From Lepas anatifera (lineage: Eukaryota > Arthropoda > Thecostraca > Lepadidae): a stretch of DNA of 64,000 nt. Positions 46,105 through 56,480 of the stretch are shown one piece after another. The notes below the pieces were generated by a model that saw nothing but the letters and a program-made list of their open reading frames with translations, did no database searches and was not told where the DNA came from. Numbering within the stretch: the stretch's first letter is position 1; each line of letters starts with the position of its first letter. The stretch is from the NCBI GenBank assembly GCA_034440635.1, contig JAOTON010000772.1, forward strand, positions 31,001 through 95,000, given 5' to 3'. A program made the translations under genes and the position numbers.

Positions 46105-47319
46105 AAACTGCAATATCTATCGCACTTGCGATCGCTGAAGGGCAGTATGACATCTCAACCAGCTATTTTCTGCCAAGCAGAATCAATGCCTAAGAAAGGA
46201 CAAAAATTCCCCTGGGATTTTAGGAGCACACCTATGAGCCCTAAAAAGTATATTTTCCTTCTTTAGTGTCCAGAAAAAATGAAAGAAAAGACACTGTCAT
46301 GTGCATTAGCTAGTTAAAAGTTACATACAAGCCGGTTCCTAATAAGCACAGTCTAGTAACATAAATAATGTAATCGATAGATTTTTTTCCATACCGCTCC
46401 ACCGTTGTTAACTACCATTTATCAATTTATATAAGATCATACCCATCCAAAGGAGAGGGCTGCATTTCACTAGTTTCTATGGTCAGAGCCTGTCGCTATC
46501 CCTGGTTGATGTCGCTTGATCCTCTCTTTCACCCATAATCTGTTGGTTTGTGAAATCCTAATGGATAAAAACGGGTGAGCTTCAGGTCTATCGCCATTGC
46601 ACAGCACGAATCACACTGCAATTGTCACTGTGCGATTCGTTCACAGTGCGATTCGTTCACAGTGCGATTCACACTGTGATTTTCACAGTGCGATTAGTTT
46701 TATGCCAAAAACATCGATTAACGGCATCACACGGCATGCAGAAGTCCATGCCATGGGATCAACCAGGACACTGGTCGTTACGCAGGCATCGTTTCCCCTA
46801 CAAACGTCATTACTGTTGCACTCAGCTCACCATTAACCGGCGGCCGACAGAACCCAGACAGTCGGTACGGCCTATCGACTCATACCACAGCGTGTGTGCC
46901 CGGGCAGTGGCATCACAGAGCCGAGGCTGAACTCCTAACTACGCTGCGCTGGTGAACAGCTGCAGAGCATTTTTAGACTGCACAACAACAACAACAACGA
47001 ACGGATTAAATCACGAAAGCACAACAGGATGTAGCGCTTTTAACCTAGCGCTATACTGTCCTGGTTTATACTGCAATATACTAGGCGCAGAGCTGTTCGC
47101 CTCAGCTGGATGAATCTATTACCAGGCGGTCAGACACGTCTCCTGCTAGTAGCTCTCTGTACAGAGTAAACACCGTCGCTGCACGTGCGCCCGCCCCGCC
47201 GCGCCAGTAATCGATTCCCGTCCCTCCGTTCACCTGTTGTCCGTGCTCAATAGGCGACTGCGCCACGTGATAGGCTTGGTCGGCCCGCTGAGAGGGGTCG
47301 ACTCAGCGCGGGAGGCCTC
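45602..47319. repeat. Spacer of duplication unit 2
   Basis: Second copy of 42058-43736. Differs by a longer TA run (about 46,059-46,102), one extra cacagtgcgattcgtt repeat (46,630-46,670) and scattered substitutions. Confidence 0.85.
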
Positions 47320-48167
47320 TTAACCCTCGCCCCAACGGGGCCATCGATGGCCCCCTAAGGTTTTTCCGGGATAGCAGAAACACGACGAGGCGCAGCACCG
47401 CGGTTGAGGGCTCTACCTCTTACTGCATCATTTTCCCACCATCGCTGAAATGTTTTACCCCGGGTCACCTAAGGTCAGGTCACCAGACGAGGTCACCCAA
47501 GGTCACCTCACTTCAACTTTAGAGCTCTGTAAGAGCTACATTTCGAATTCGATCAATTTGAAACTTCCTACGCTTTATGGCCCCTCTAGGTTCTACCAGG
47601 TATATATCCGGGATTTTTTCGATTTCGTGCCCTGATGTCAGGTCACGAGGTGACCTCTCCCATTGAAAAAGCATGGGGAAAAGCTGTCTTATGATCTAAA
47701 AGTCACAAAGGCGATTGAAAATGCTCAGCTTGATCAGAAAAGCGTTCTTGGACACCCTGTCACGGATTCCAGGGGCCATATTTGCCCTTTGACCTCTCCA
47801 AGGTCATCCAAGATCACCAGGGGTCAAAAACAGTATTTTGACAATAACTTTTGATCTGTATAAGCTAGAGCGCTGAAACAAACACCATCGTGTTTGTCTC
47901 GTCATTGGCTTTCATTTGATATACGACAAGGTCACTTTCTGACCTTTCGTGACCTCAGGTCATATTAGGTCACGAGGTGACCTCTGGAGGTCAAACCATT
48001 GACCTGAGCACTAAAACATGTAAAGTGATTTCTTACTGAATTCACGCGAGCTTTCGAAGGCACTTTACAGATTTGCGCTAACGCCCATATTTTCGGAGTT
48101 AGAGGGGGCCATCGATGCCCCCCGGTGGGGCAAAGGTGGCGCTGAACCCCGGTGGGGCGCGGGTTAA
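47320..48167 (+). mobile_element. TTAA-type element, family A, copy 3, with internal deletion
   Basis: TTAA at 47320-47323 and 48164-48167. It lacks about 180 bp present in copies 1 and 2, exactly between two occurrences of gacctctggaggtcaaacca, of which one remains. No family-B element follows. Confidence 0.9.
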
Positions 48168-50710
48168 ATATCTCAGCTCCATCGTAGATAGCTGGTTGAT
48201 AGTGAAAGACATGACGGCTCTTCTACATCAGGTGAAGCATCTGACTTTAAAGGGATTGCCTCCCCAGATGTTAGACAATTTCCCCCGCAGACCTCGTTTA
48301 CACTGATGTATAGAGAATTCCTCTCTCCTCCTCAAATAGTTTCCGGAATGGGAAGTCCAACGAGAGATTAAAGGACTTCCTAAATCATAGTGTTAATAGC
48401 TTACATGCCAGATTATGGTGTCATGCTACGTTGGAAGGCTTCTTCGTGCATCAATGGGTCTCATTCTCATTTGTTTAAATAAACGGACAAACCAGGGCGA
48501 TGGGATTCAATCCCTTGGCTCCCTGGGCTTTCCCCAACTTTCCTAAAAACATCTTTCTTTCTAACATCAGCAGCTCCCCTGGAGTTTTCATGGTCATCCT
48601 TGCAGGAAATGAAGAAGATAAATAAACGCGATGATAGTGTTTCGTCAGACTGCTGAGATATTCTAGGTATGTGCTCAGTACGCAGCGATAACTTGCAGAG
48701 TATTCAGACAGTGTGTTTTCAATCGCAAACGCTGAACAGGCTTGGCAGGAGCTGTGGCACCAATGCCTCACGAGTCCATGCCGTGGTCGGGTCTCTTCTC
48801 TTCCTCGGAATAGTGTAACCTCCAGCAAGCACCTGCCACGCAATAAATTGCACACGGCTGTCTGAAATTCCAGCAGAAAGAATATTCGATCAAAGAAGCT
48901 CGTTCGTTCGTGATTTCAATTCGATTCAAATATCATTGGGTATTTCAGGCATGGATATCCCACAATTCTGTTATAGCAAAAATGAACAAACAAACAAATG
49001 AACAAATTCTGACAGTATAAACAAAACTAATGATAAACGTATTTCACCGATAAGGCCTTGGTTGTTGAAGGCAACATTTCGAGTAGGTACTATCGAATCA
49101 GGTGCTTTGAAGAAATCGGTGGATGATCGCTGAAGAGGCTGAGAAGTGCCGCAGGTCGCATTTTCATTGATTTTCCGCTAGATTCCGTATCGCGTATCCG
49201 GCTTGAGGCTACCTCCTTTACCTTCCTAACATCACGGAATGGCTGAGTGAAGCAATACGGCTAAAAGCACATCACTGTCCTATTGATTATGCAGGAAACG
49301 TATGCCGTGCTCAAGCTGCTGCATATTATAGTAAGACAGGAATATAGGAATCGTACTACAACAATTATTGCCTGAATAAGGAATGGTGAAAGTACCATCT
49401 TGGCGTTAAAACTCTGTAGGGTGTTCTAGTCTGTTGTGTGAATTTCATTTTTGCTGTGATATATTATTCATACTAAAGCAAGATACCAGTAATGGCTTTC
49501 CGATAAAACCAGACAACGATCATTGGATGGACCGAACTCCAGACGCAAACCATACACTGTGTTGAATCGGGGACAGAAAACACATATTTCCAACTAATGT
49601 TTGGAAAACTTTGTTTTCGAGGGCACGAATTTCCACCGTCATGGTTTTTTAACCGAAAATATTCTGATTAAAAAAGCCAGAATTCAGGCACGCCCGCAAG
49701 CTTGCAAAATCAGTGTCGTAACGCACACACCAGAGGAGGGGCTGTCATGTACTGTCATGTAAGTTTCTCTGATGGGAAGAGGAATACTACACAACGCAAG
49801 AAGGAATACTACACAACGCACCCTGCGACCGAACAAGGAAGCTAAATATAAACGGCCTCGCCAAGCAGCGGCAGTCAACCTCATCCCCTTGCTTCCCACC
49901 TTCAGACGCAAGTTTGAGGGTAATTACTCGTTGGAAGCCATTGCCTTACAGAATAGTACAGGGCTGTGATGAGGCGGGTTAAAGACAGCGTTTGGGAGAG
50001 CGGATTCCGAACAGCAGCCACCTCGGAGTACAGGTGTGTTCCGTCCGCATGTTGCCAGACGAGCGTGAAGACATCCTATCCCGAAGAGAACTATAGACTA
50101 ACTCGTATCTTTCTTCCAGGGCAGCACATTTGTTCGGAATGGGATTTCGGTTTTCATATGGTACCTGCATGCGCTCCACGGCAATGAACGGACACGGGCG
50201 GGACCCCGAGGCAGAGCTGACGTCACGTGTTAGCGAGTAGGCATGCGTCCAGTCACGACATGGCACGCCCTTCCGGTGGGCACAAGCATCGTCTGAAGGA
50301 GATTCGACAACATCCCTTAGCGTTTTGTAAGCATGTGAAACACCGTCTTACGGCACAAGGATTTTCTCAGAAACCAGCATAATTTACCATAAAAAACTTG
50401 TTTATCAGGCTTCTTTCCACGAATGAGGAAACTATTAAGATTAGGACAAATACTTAAATCCTTTTGGTTCGGACACGTTTCCTGTAAGATTTTTAAAACA
50501 TTAAAAATGCCCAGCGAGTTGAACATAACTCGTTCTGCATCGCTTCAGTCCACCTCGTACACACACGGGAAAGTTGAACGGCTTAATCTGAAAAAGGAAA
50601 TACATTTCATCTTTCACCACGACCTTGAATTGACACTTTGAATTCAGCACGACCTGCGGTGGTCGGGACTGTCTGACAGCGTGATGTGGAGCTGCCACAG
50701 GAGTGGGGCC
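48168..50710. other. rdgC intron sequence, no firm feature
   Basis: The longest frame is on the minus strand, 48475-48855 (126 codons, Cys-rich start, many Leu/Ser). It resembles no family I know and has no clear splice or promoter context. The rest is unremarkable. Confidence 0.35.
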
Positions 50711-50884
50711 AGACCCTGCCGCAGGATCAGATCTTGCCACAGGATCAGACCTTGCCACAGGATCAGACCTTACCACAGGATCAGACCTTGCCACAGGATC
50801 AGACCTTGCCACAGGATCAGACCTTACCACAGGACCAGACTCAGACCTTGCCACAGGATCAGACATTGCCGCAGGACCAGACCT
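50711..50884. repeat. ~18-bp minisatellite next to a splice donor
   Basis: About nine units of gatcagaccttgccacag with variants (ccttaccacag, gaccagactcag). It ends some 15 bp from the donor of the GDFVDRG exon. On the minus strand the variant units contain ggtaaggtc. Confidence 0.93.
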
Positions 50885-50898
50885 TGCTGGCGACTCAC

Positions 50899-51065
50899 CG
50901 GGCGTTCATCAGCAGGTCCTCGTGGTTGCCTCGGTTCAGGTACACCTCGTGCGGATTCACTGCGACGCAGGTCAGCAGGATCAGCAGCACCTCCATAGAC
51001 TTGGTTCCCCGGTCCACGAAGTCACCGTTGAACACATACGGGTTGTCGATTGAAGGCATACCGTT
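50899..51065 (-). CDS. rdgC: rdgC catalytic exon (GDFVDRG and RGNHED)
   Basis: Encodes visible residues 172-226: [20 protein letters not shown], then MEVLLILLT, then [13 protein letters not shown] plus two bases of an Arg codon. It holds the second and third PPP signatures: GDxVDRG, with metal-ligand Asp, and GNHE, with metal-ligand Asn and the catalytic His. The acceptor is gttgccttacag and the donor CG|GTGAGT, leaving in phase 2. The donor sits directly beside an ~18-bp minisatellite. The following intron, 14.3 kb, is the longest and carries the A-B duplication and the foldback element. Confidence 0.97.
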
Positions 51066-51785
51066 CTGTAAGGCAACGAAGCTGTCATATGATTATAGTC
51101 TTATTAAGATTGTTCTGAGGAGGGTATGTTTACCAACTTGGCCATTTACCAAAAGTGCAATTTGTACCGGCGACACAGCGATACAATATTAATGTGCATC
51201 ATTCCGTATGGAATGGTCTGGTAGGTCTGGGTACTATTCTTGATTGATTTTTTTAAGAAGTTGTGTGTCGAATTCCACATCTTTGCTGTTCCTGAAAGGA
51301 TTGGGGTCCAAGGTTTCTGGGCAGAACCTGCTGAACTGTTGGAGATTCAGATTCATAGAATATAAAAAGATAAACAGTGAAATTGCCAGGAAATTTTCAG
51401 AAATCGGGACAGTTTGCTTATGAGAAGAGTGCAAACAAGAGCAAAACTGTTTTTTCCAGACATTGAAGGGTTTGGTAGACCTACCAACTCTTCATTTGAG
51501 ACCAGTCAACACCAACACCAGAGGCCCCACCCAGAGATTTGTTAGACCGACGTGTTACGTAAAAATTATATGAATGCAACCATCGCCTTTAGGAACCAGC
51601 TTCCTCAGTCTCTTGTGGACTCTGAAGGCTTAAAATTTAAGCGCACTATTTAAAATGTCAAAATTCATAAAGATCAAATACAAGAAATATTTTGAGTCGT
51701 GCCTTGAAACTGTATGAACTTGTATTACCTTTGCCATGACTCATCAAATGCAGTGCGAAATTGTCCGAAAGAAAGGCGCAGTGAG
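51066..51785. other. rdgC intron sequence, nothing recognised
   Basis: Upstream of the GDFVDRG exon; no repeat family seen. Confidence 0.35.
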
Positions 51786-51892
51786 GAGAGAGAGAGAGAG
51801 AGAGAGAAATAAAGAAAGAAAGAAAGAAAGTGAGAGAGAGAGAGAGAGAAAGGGAAGAAAGAGAGAGAGAGAGAGAGAGAAGAGAGAGAGGT
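51786..51892. repeat. Purine microsatellite (GA)n/(GAAA)n
   Basis: About 105 bases of almost pure purine: gagagag runs and aaagaaagaaag. Confidence 0.96.
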
Positions 51893-52579
51893 ATATGGAT
51901 CTATAGGTAAGTCTCTTGGAGCCTCGACCACTGCAAATGATAACCCAGCCGATTTCTTTTGTTTCAGCGGAACATTGCGAAAACATGAATAACGGACGAT
52001 ATCCGAGTGTATCAACCCACTTGACTAAAACCAGCGCATTTCTTTTCACTGAAAAACAGGATGAGTAGGCCCATTGTGAAGCAGTGGCTCGTATTCTTGG
52101 AGTGGAAGAGGTGGCTCTCGGTTCTGCAAATCTCTCCTCCACACAACCTTTATGGCAAACAACTACAAATGTCTTCCCACAACCACAAATGTCACAACAA
52201 GCCAAATAAAGTGGGGGTCCGAGCTTTAAGAAGTAAAAATGTTTCCTCCAGCGAAAGGAGAGCACTTGCTGGTTTCAATTCGACTTCAACAATATCAATT
52301 TGATTACATTTTCCAGATCATCAACCTCTATACCGATAGCTCGACGACGAAATCAGTGATTCTAATACGGCAACAACGATATGGATAACTATTTTTAGGA
52401 GTTTATTCGAGTGTACAATATGTATCTAAATCAAGAAATTATTTATAAATCAACTTAAAAATTAAACTATAAAAAGTTAAGCGTAGCTTTAAGATAATCA
52501 ACCATGTTTTGTTATGTCAATAAGCAAGACACACTCTGTCTTTCAAACTGGTCCCGGTGATCAAGTCTAGTATTACTGC
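51893..52579. other. rdgC intron sequence, nothing recognised
   Basis: No family or credible exon. Confidence 0.35.
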
Positions 52580-53058
52580 GCCATAATGCCGTGTGGCCAC
52601 GGCTTAATGCCGTGGGACTGCGGCCTAATGCCGTAATGTTGCGGTCTAATGCCGTGGGGCTGCGGTCTAATGCCGTGGGGCCGCGCCCTAATGCCGTGGG
52701 ACTGCGGCTTAATGCTGTGGGCAGCAGCTAATGCCGTGGACGGCGCCCTAATACAGTGGGGCCGCACACTAATGCCGTGGGGCTGCGCCCTAATGTCGTG
52801 GGGCTGCGGCCTCATGCCGTAGGGCTGCGGTCTAATGCCGTGGGGCAGCAGCGTAATGTCATGAGGCTGCGGCTTAATGCCGTAGGGCCGCGCCCTAATG
52901 CCGTGGGGCTGCGGCCTAATGCCGTAGGGCCGCGCCCTAACGCCGTGGGGCTGCGGCCTAATGCCGTAGGGCTGCGGTCTAATGCCGTGGGGCAGCAGCG
53001 TAATGTCGTGCGGCTGCGGCTTAATGCCGTGGGGCTGCGGCTTAGTGCAGTGCGTGCC
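52580..53058. repeat. 21-bp minisatellite (taatgccgtggggctgcgg)
   Basis: About 22 units of 21 bp; the variable part is ggcctg, cgcccc or cagcagc. Because the period is a multiple of 3 and the unit lacks stops in some frames, both strands show long open frames with a 7-residue repeat (NAVGLRP on plus). These are by-products of the repeat. Confidence 0.94.
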
Positions 53059-54304
53059 ATCTGCCCGCCACCTAATGCAGCCTTCGCGCGTCGCGGACTG
53101 CCAGCTGCTCCCCCAGCAAAAAGTTCAGCGTGGTCAGATAGCTCGCTGCCTGCCATCGATCACCGCTTCCCGGGCATAGAAAGGTACTGTTTCCGACTGG
53201 AGTCAAACCTTGGACCAGGCTTCAAGAGTGGCGGAGGTGTCGCTCTCCGATGCGTTCAGCATACAAATATATATCCCGCATGTGAGAAATTGCCCCCAAC
53301 TGTTGAGAGTTGGTGTATTGCAGCTCTCATGATTTCAGCATGCATGAGGGGAACTAATATTGATTCTTACACTATCTAATTGCCTGCATCTGCAGAACAG
53401 TTATTAGTAGGAAAACGGAATTTCGAGGGCCTCAAATTACGCTGCTCGTGTTTTGGAACCAAACAACTGAAATGAGTTAAACTTTTTGAGCGAGATGCAC
53501 TTAAATACGTAATTCCTCACAAGATAACTGATGAATGCTCGCTTGAAAGCAGTTAGCTTAAAAGTACGTCACAAAAAAGACAACTAAAAACATCGAACGT
53601 GTGTTCAGAATACGCTATGACTCAATTAGACAAAGTTTATACAGCAGAGCTGACGTGATGGACGTGCTGGTCACGGGCAGGTCTAGGTCGTCATTTCCGC
53701 TGTAGTTAGACGCCGGGGTGCGTGACTAGACCCGACCTGACTCGGCAGTCACTTCCGTGACGGGAAGCAGGCGACCTCACGCCGGCAGCCACCAAAGGGA
53801 CGCTTCGCATCGAGCCCCGCTCTCCAACGGCGGCCAATTCAGCGCTTCTCGACGAAGCTAACACGGCTGGATGGCAGCAAATGGACAGCGGGTAACTCAA
53901 TCTCGCTGAGGCTCGTATCACCACAATTGCACCCCACACAAGGTGTCGGAAGAGTTTGTGTGGCCAACTGGAACACACAAGTTCCAGCGTCATTCGAGAT
54001 TTATACGTAAACTTCTTCACAGTGGTGCAAATTTTGTCGCCGATTGTGGAAAAATTGGCCGAAATTCTGCACACCAGGCGGTGCTGGTGAATACGTTCCC
54101 TTGCACGTTTCCTAACGTCAGCACGGTCTCCTTTTCGCTTTGGCCCGCTCGTTACTCTTGCTGTTAGGTACTCAGTTTTCCTAAAATCCCAGCTTTTATA
54201 CGAATAATATATCCTACTTCAGAGCATCAAAGGCGCGTTTCAAACTGCACACTAGCTTAACCTCACTCCGAGGCGTGGCTCTAAGATCTCTATGATGGCG
54301 AACG
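53059..54304. other. rdgC intron sequence, nothing recognised
   Basis: Two modest frames on opposite strands near 53,706-54,167; no motif. Confidence 0.35.
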
Positions 54305-54372
54305 TTTCAGTCGGTGCCGAGGGTTGATCAGGGTGGAGTGCTCTCCCTGCTCCCCTGGATCCGCCTAAGACC
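54305..54372 (+). mobile_element. Element E end fragment
   Basis: tcggtgccgagggttgatcagggtgg, then tgctcccctggatccgcctaag: the right end of element E as at 31,880-31,930. Confidence 0.5.
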
Positions 54373-54718
54373 TCACTGAAAGTACAGAACAGTACGCTAG
54401 AGATTCCAAGCATAGCTGTTGTCGTCCTGTCACCGGCCACCGTGTTGTGTTCGCGTTGCCTTGTCAACAAGGCGTTCCACGAAGCTGCAACGCCAGGATC
54501 TGTTTTCGATGCCTCCTCCAAGGCCTGGAGCTCTCCGTAATGGCTACCCTCTACTTCTTTTTCCAAATTATATGTAACAAGAGACATGTAGGCCGCAGCC
54601 CTGCCCTCGGCGCAGTACTTGTTTCGCAACACATCTAATCCACACACATCGAACAAGACAAGAGGACAAAGAGGAGGCTCGTTAGCGACAGTGGCAGCGC
54701 CGGCGTCGAGCCGCCCAC
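54373..54718 (-). other. Unrecognised coding-like frame in an intron
   Basis: The minus-strand frame 54252-54656 (134 codons) reads, before the element-E fragment, DVLRNKYCAEGRAAAYMSLV, ELQALEEASKTDPGVAASWN and LLTRQREHNTVAGD. The composition looks like real protein, but I know no match. It lies 63 bp below an rdgC exon, in a different frame. It may be an unknown transposon remnant or chance. Confidence 0.3.
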
Positions 54719-54880
54719 CTTGTGAAAGATGACGAGCAGGTCGTCCAGCTTGCCGTGCAGGTCTCCGCAGACGGTGACGCGGCGCGACACGGCCGTGGAC
54801 GCGTGGCTGATGGAGGCCATGTTGCGGAGCACGCGCGCTGCCTCCCTCAGGATGCCGTACACGTAGTGGATGTGCAGCAG
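54719..54880 (-). CDS. rdgC: rdgC exon with the first phosphatase metal-binding motif
   Basis: Encodes visible residues 118-171: LLHIHYVYGILREAARVL, then STAVS, then VCGDLHGKLDDLL and VIFHK. GDLHG is the first PPP signature; its Asp and His bind the catalytic metals. The segment aligns without gaps to fly rdgC (YVALILREAAKSL ... STAVSQQVTVCGDLHGKLDDLL). It has 54 whole codons, phase 0 at both ends, acceptor ttcccctgtag and donor AAG|GTGGGC. Nearly every third position is G or C. Confidence 0.97.
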
Positions 54881-55550
54881 CTACAGGGGAACACCCACAC
54901 TGACACTGATAGCATTCAGTATGATGATGTTTCTAGTTATATTCATGTATTAGTTCCGATTACTTTCATACTTCTAGCAGGCGTGCTTACATCTGCTGTC
55001 TCTGAAATCGTTATAATTGTATTGTTATTATCCCCGTTTTTGCTTTCTATTGGGATGGTATAAACATTATCAGTTTACCATTGTTGCCATTATTATCAAC
55101 TAATTTTACATTATTAGCAATGCTCATATTAGTAATATTTATTAATTAGTAATTAGTAATCTCTACCAATAATTCCTATTATTTAACTATTTGAGTCATA
55201 TTACGTTAATACTATTGCCCTTGTTATCATTATCATCATTGATTTTTCATTATTATTAGTGTTTATCATAAATATGTTCATTATCGTTATTCCTACCATT
55301 TTGTTATGATTTTATTCCATTACTGGGCAAGAAAAACAACAAAATTTGTGTTGCCTTGTTTTCTGAAGAATGTCATATTGCATTACTTTATTGCCATTGC
55401 ATTACTTTCACTGTCGATTTTCTTATCCATTTACGTTCTTTCTATAATTTAGAGCAGTGTAAGCCAACTTATTGATATGATGCATTACACACACTTCTAC
55501 ATCTTGTGGTGGCTTTTAACAATGTTGTTGTGGTTATTAATTGAGCCAAA
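54881..55550. other. AT-rich rdgC intron sequence
   Basis: Rich in attatt/ttatcat motifs; no repeat family named. Confidence 0.4.
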
Positions 55551-55558
55551 AGCTCAGG

Positions 55559-55747
55559 CAGGGGCGTAGCCAGGATTTCGCTCAGGGGGTGGCGGCGGCG
55601 CCCCGAAAAAGGCCCCTGGGACAGCGCCAAAAGGGCCCTGATGGGTAAAAAAGGCCCTGCTTGTTACGGAATCGTGTCCTCAGGGGGCCCTTCGGACCCT
55701 CAGGGGAGGGTGGCTGACCCTGCCGCCCCCCCTTGATTACGCCCCTG
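55559..55747 (+). mobile_element. hAT-type MITE (CAGGGGCGTA ends)
   Basis: Left end CAGGGGCGTAGCCAGGATTT; right end ttgattacgcccctg. Flanked by agctcagg (55551-55558) and ggctcagg (55748-55755), an 8-bp duplication with one difference. 189 bp, GC-rich, no frame. Confidence 0.85.
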
Positions 55748-55755
55748 GGCTCAGG

Positions 55756-56480
55756 CATACCGCACCTCACCCAGGAGAGGCATCTGGTGCCTTGGTCTGG
55801 TGCCCCTTGAGCTGATCTGAGACCCCTGAGCTGATCTCATGCCTCCCAGAGTTGATATACTGTCCCCTGAGCCAATATGGGGCCTCTTGAGCTGATCAGG
55901 TGCCCCTGAGCTGATTATTGAGGTCTCCTTGGATGCTCTGGCGCCTCCTGAGCTGGTTTGGTGCATCTATGGGACTCCTGAGCTGATTGGGCCCTCGAGC
56001 TGGTGAAGGATACCTGAACTGATAAACAGCTCCTGAGCTGATTTAGTGTCCTTGATACGATCTGACCCCTGGCCTGACTTGAGGCCACTGAACTGATCTG
56101 GGGTCCAAGAGCTGATCTGGGTCCTGGGGGTGCCCTGAGCTGGTATGGACCCTGGAGGTACCCTGAACTGGTTTGAGCGCTAAGCTCCTTAAGTTGGCCT
56201 GAGATCCTCTGAGGTGATATCGTGTCTTAAATTGTTCTAGGGCTCCTTGAGCTGGTTCAAGACCCAATGGGCCTATCTGGGGCCATGGAACTAGTCTGAT
56301 GACTCCATCTCTGAGGGTCACTGAGCTCTGAGAGTCCCTGGGCGAAGCATGAGCAGCTCTGGCGGCCTCTGATCCACTTCAGGTGTCCCTGAGCTGGTCT
56401 TAAATAGACAGAGAATAATAACATAAGCCCAGCTCCCATCATCTCGGGGGAGGGGCACTGAGCTAGTCTTGAAAATATGG
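55756..56480. repeat. Degenerate satellite of ctgagctgatctg units
   Basis: Irregular 20-35 bp units such as cccctgagctgatctgg and gagctggtttggtg. Same family as 12,464-13,261. Confidence 0.8.

Larger units (their letters stand above)
40182..47319. repeat. 3.55-kb tandem duplication (A + B + spacer, twice)
   Basis: Unit 1 is 40182-43736 and unit 2 is 43737-47319. Each is a family-A element, a family-B element sharing its TTAA, and a ~1.7-kb spacer. A third family-A copy follows at 47320. Unit lengths are 3,555 and 3,583; the difference comes mainly from TA and 17-bp repeat number and small indels. Identity is very high by eye. Confidence 0.92.

Noticed and set aside
48475..48855. 126-codon minus-strand frame as a gene
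   Set aside because: No known motif, intronic location, and composition not distinct from its surroundings.
52756..53379. 207-codon plus-strand frame with repeated NAVGLRP
   Set aside because: Produced by a 21-bp minisatellite; the opposite strand is equally open.
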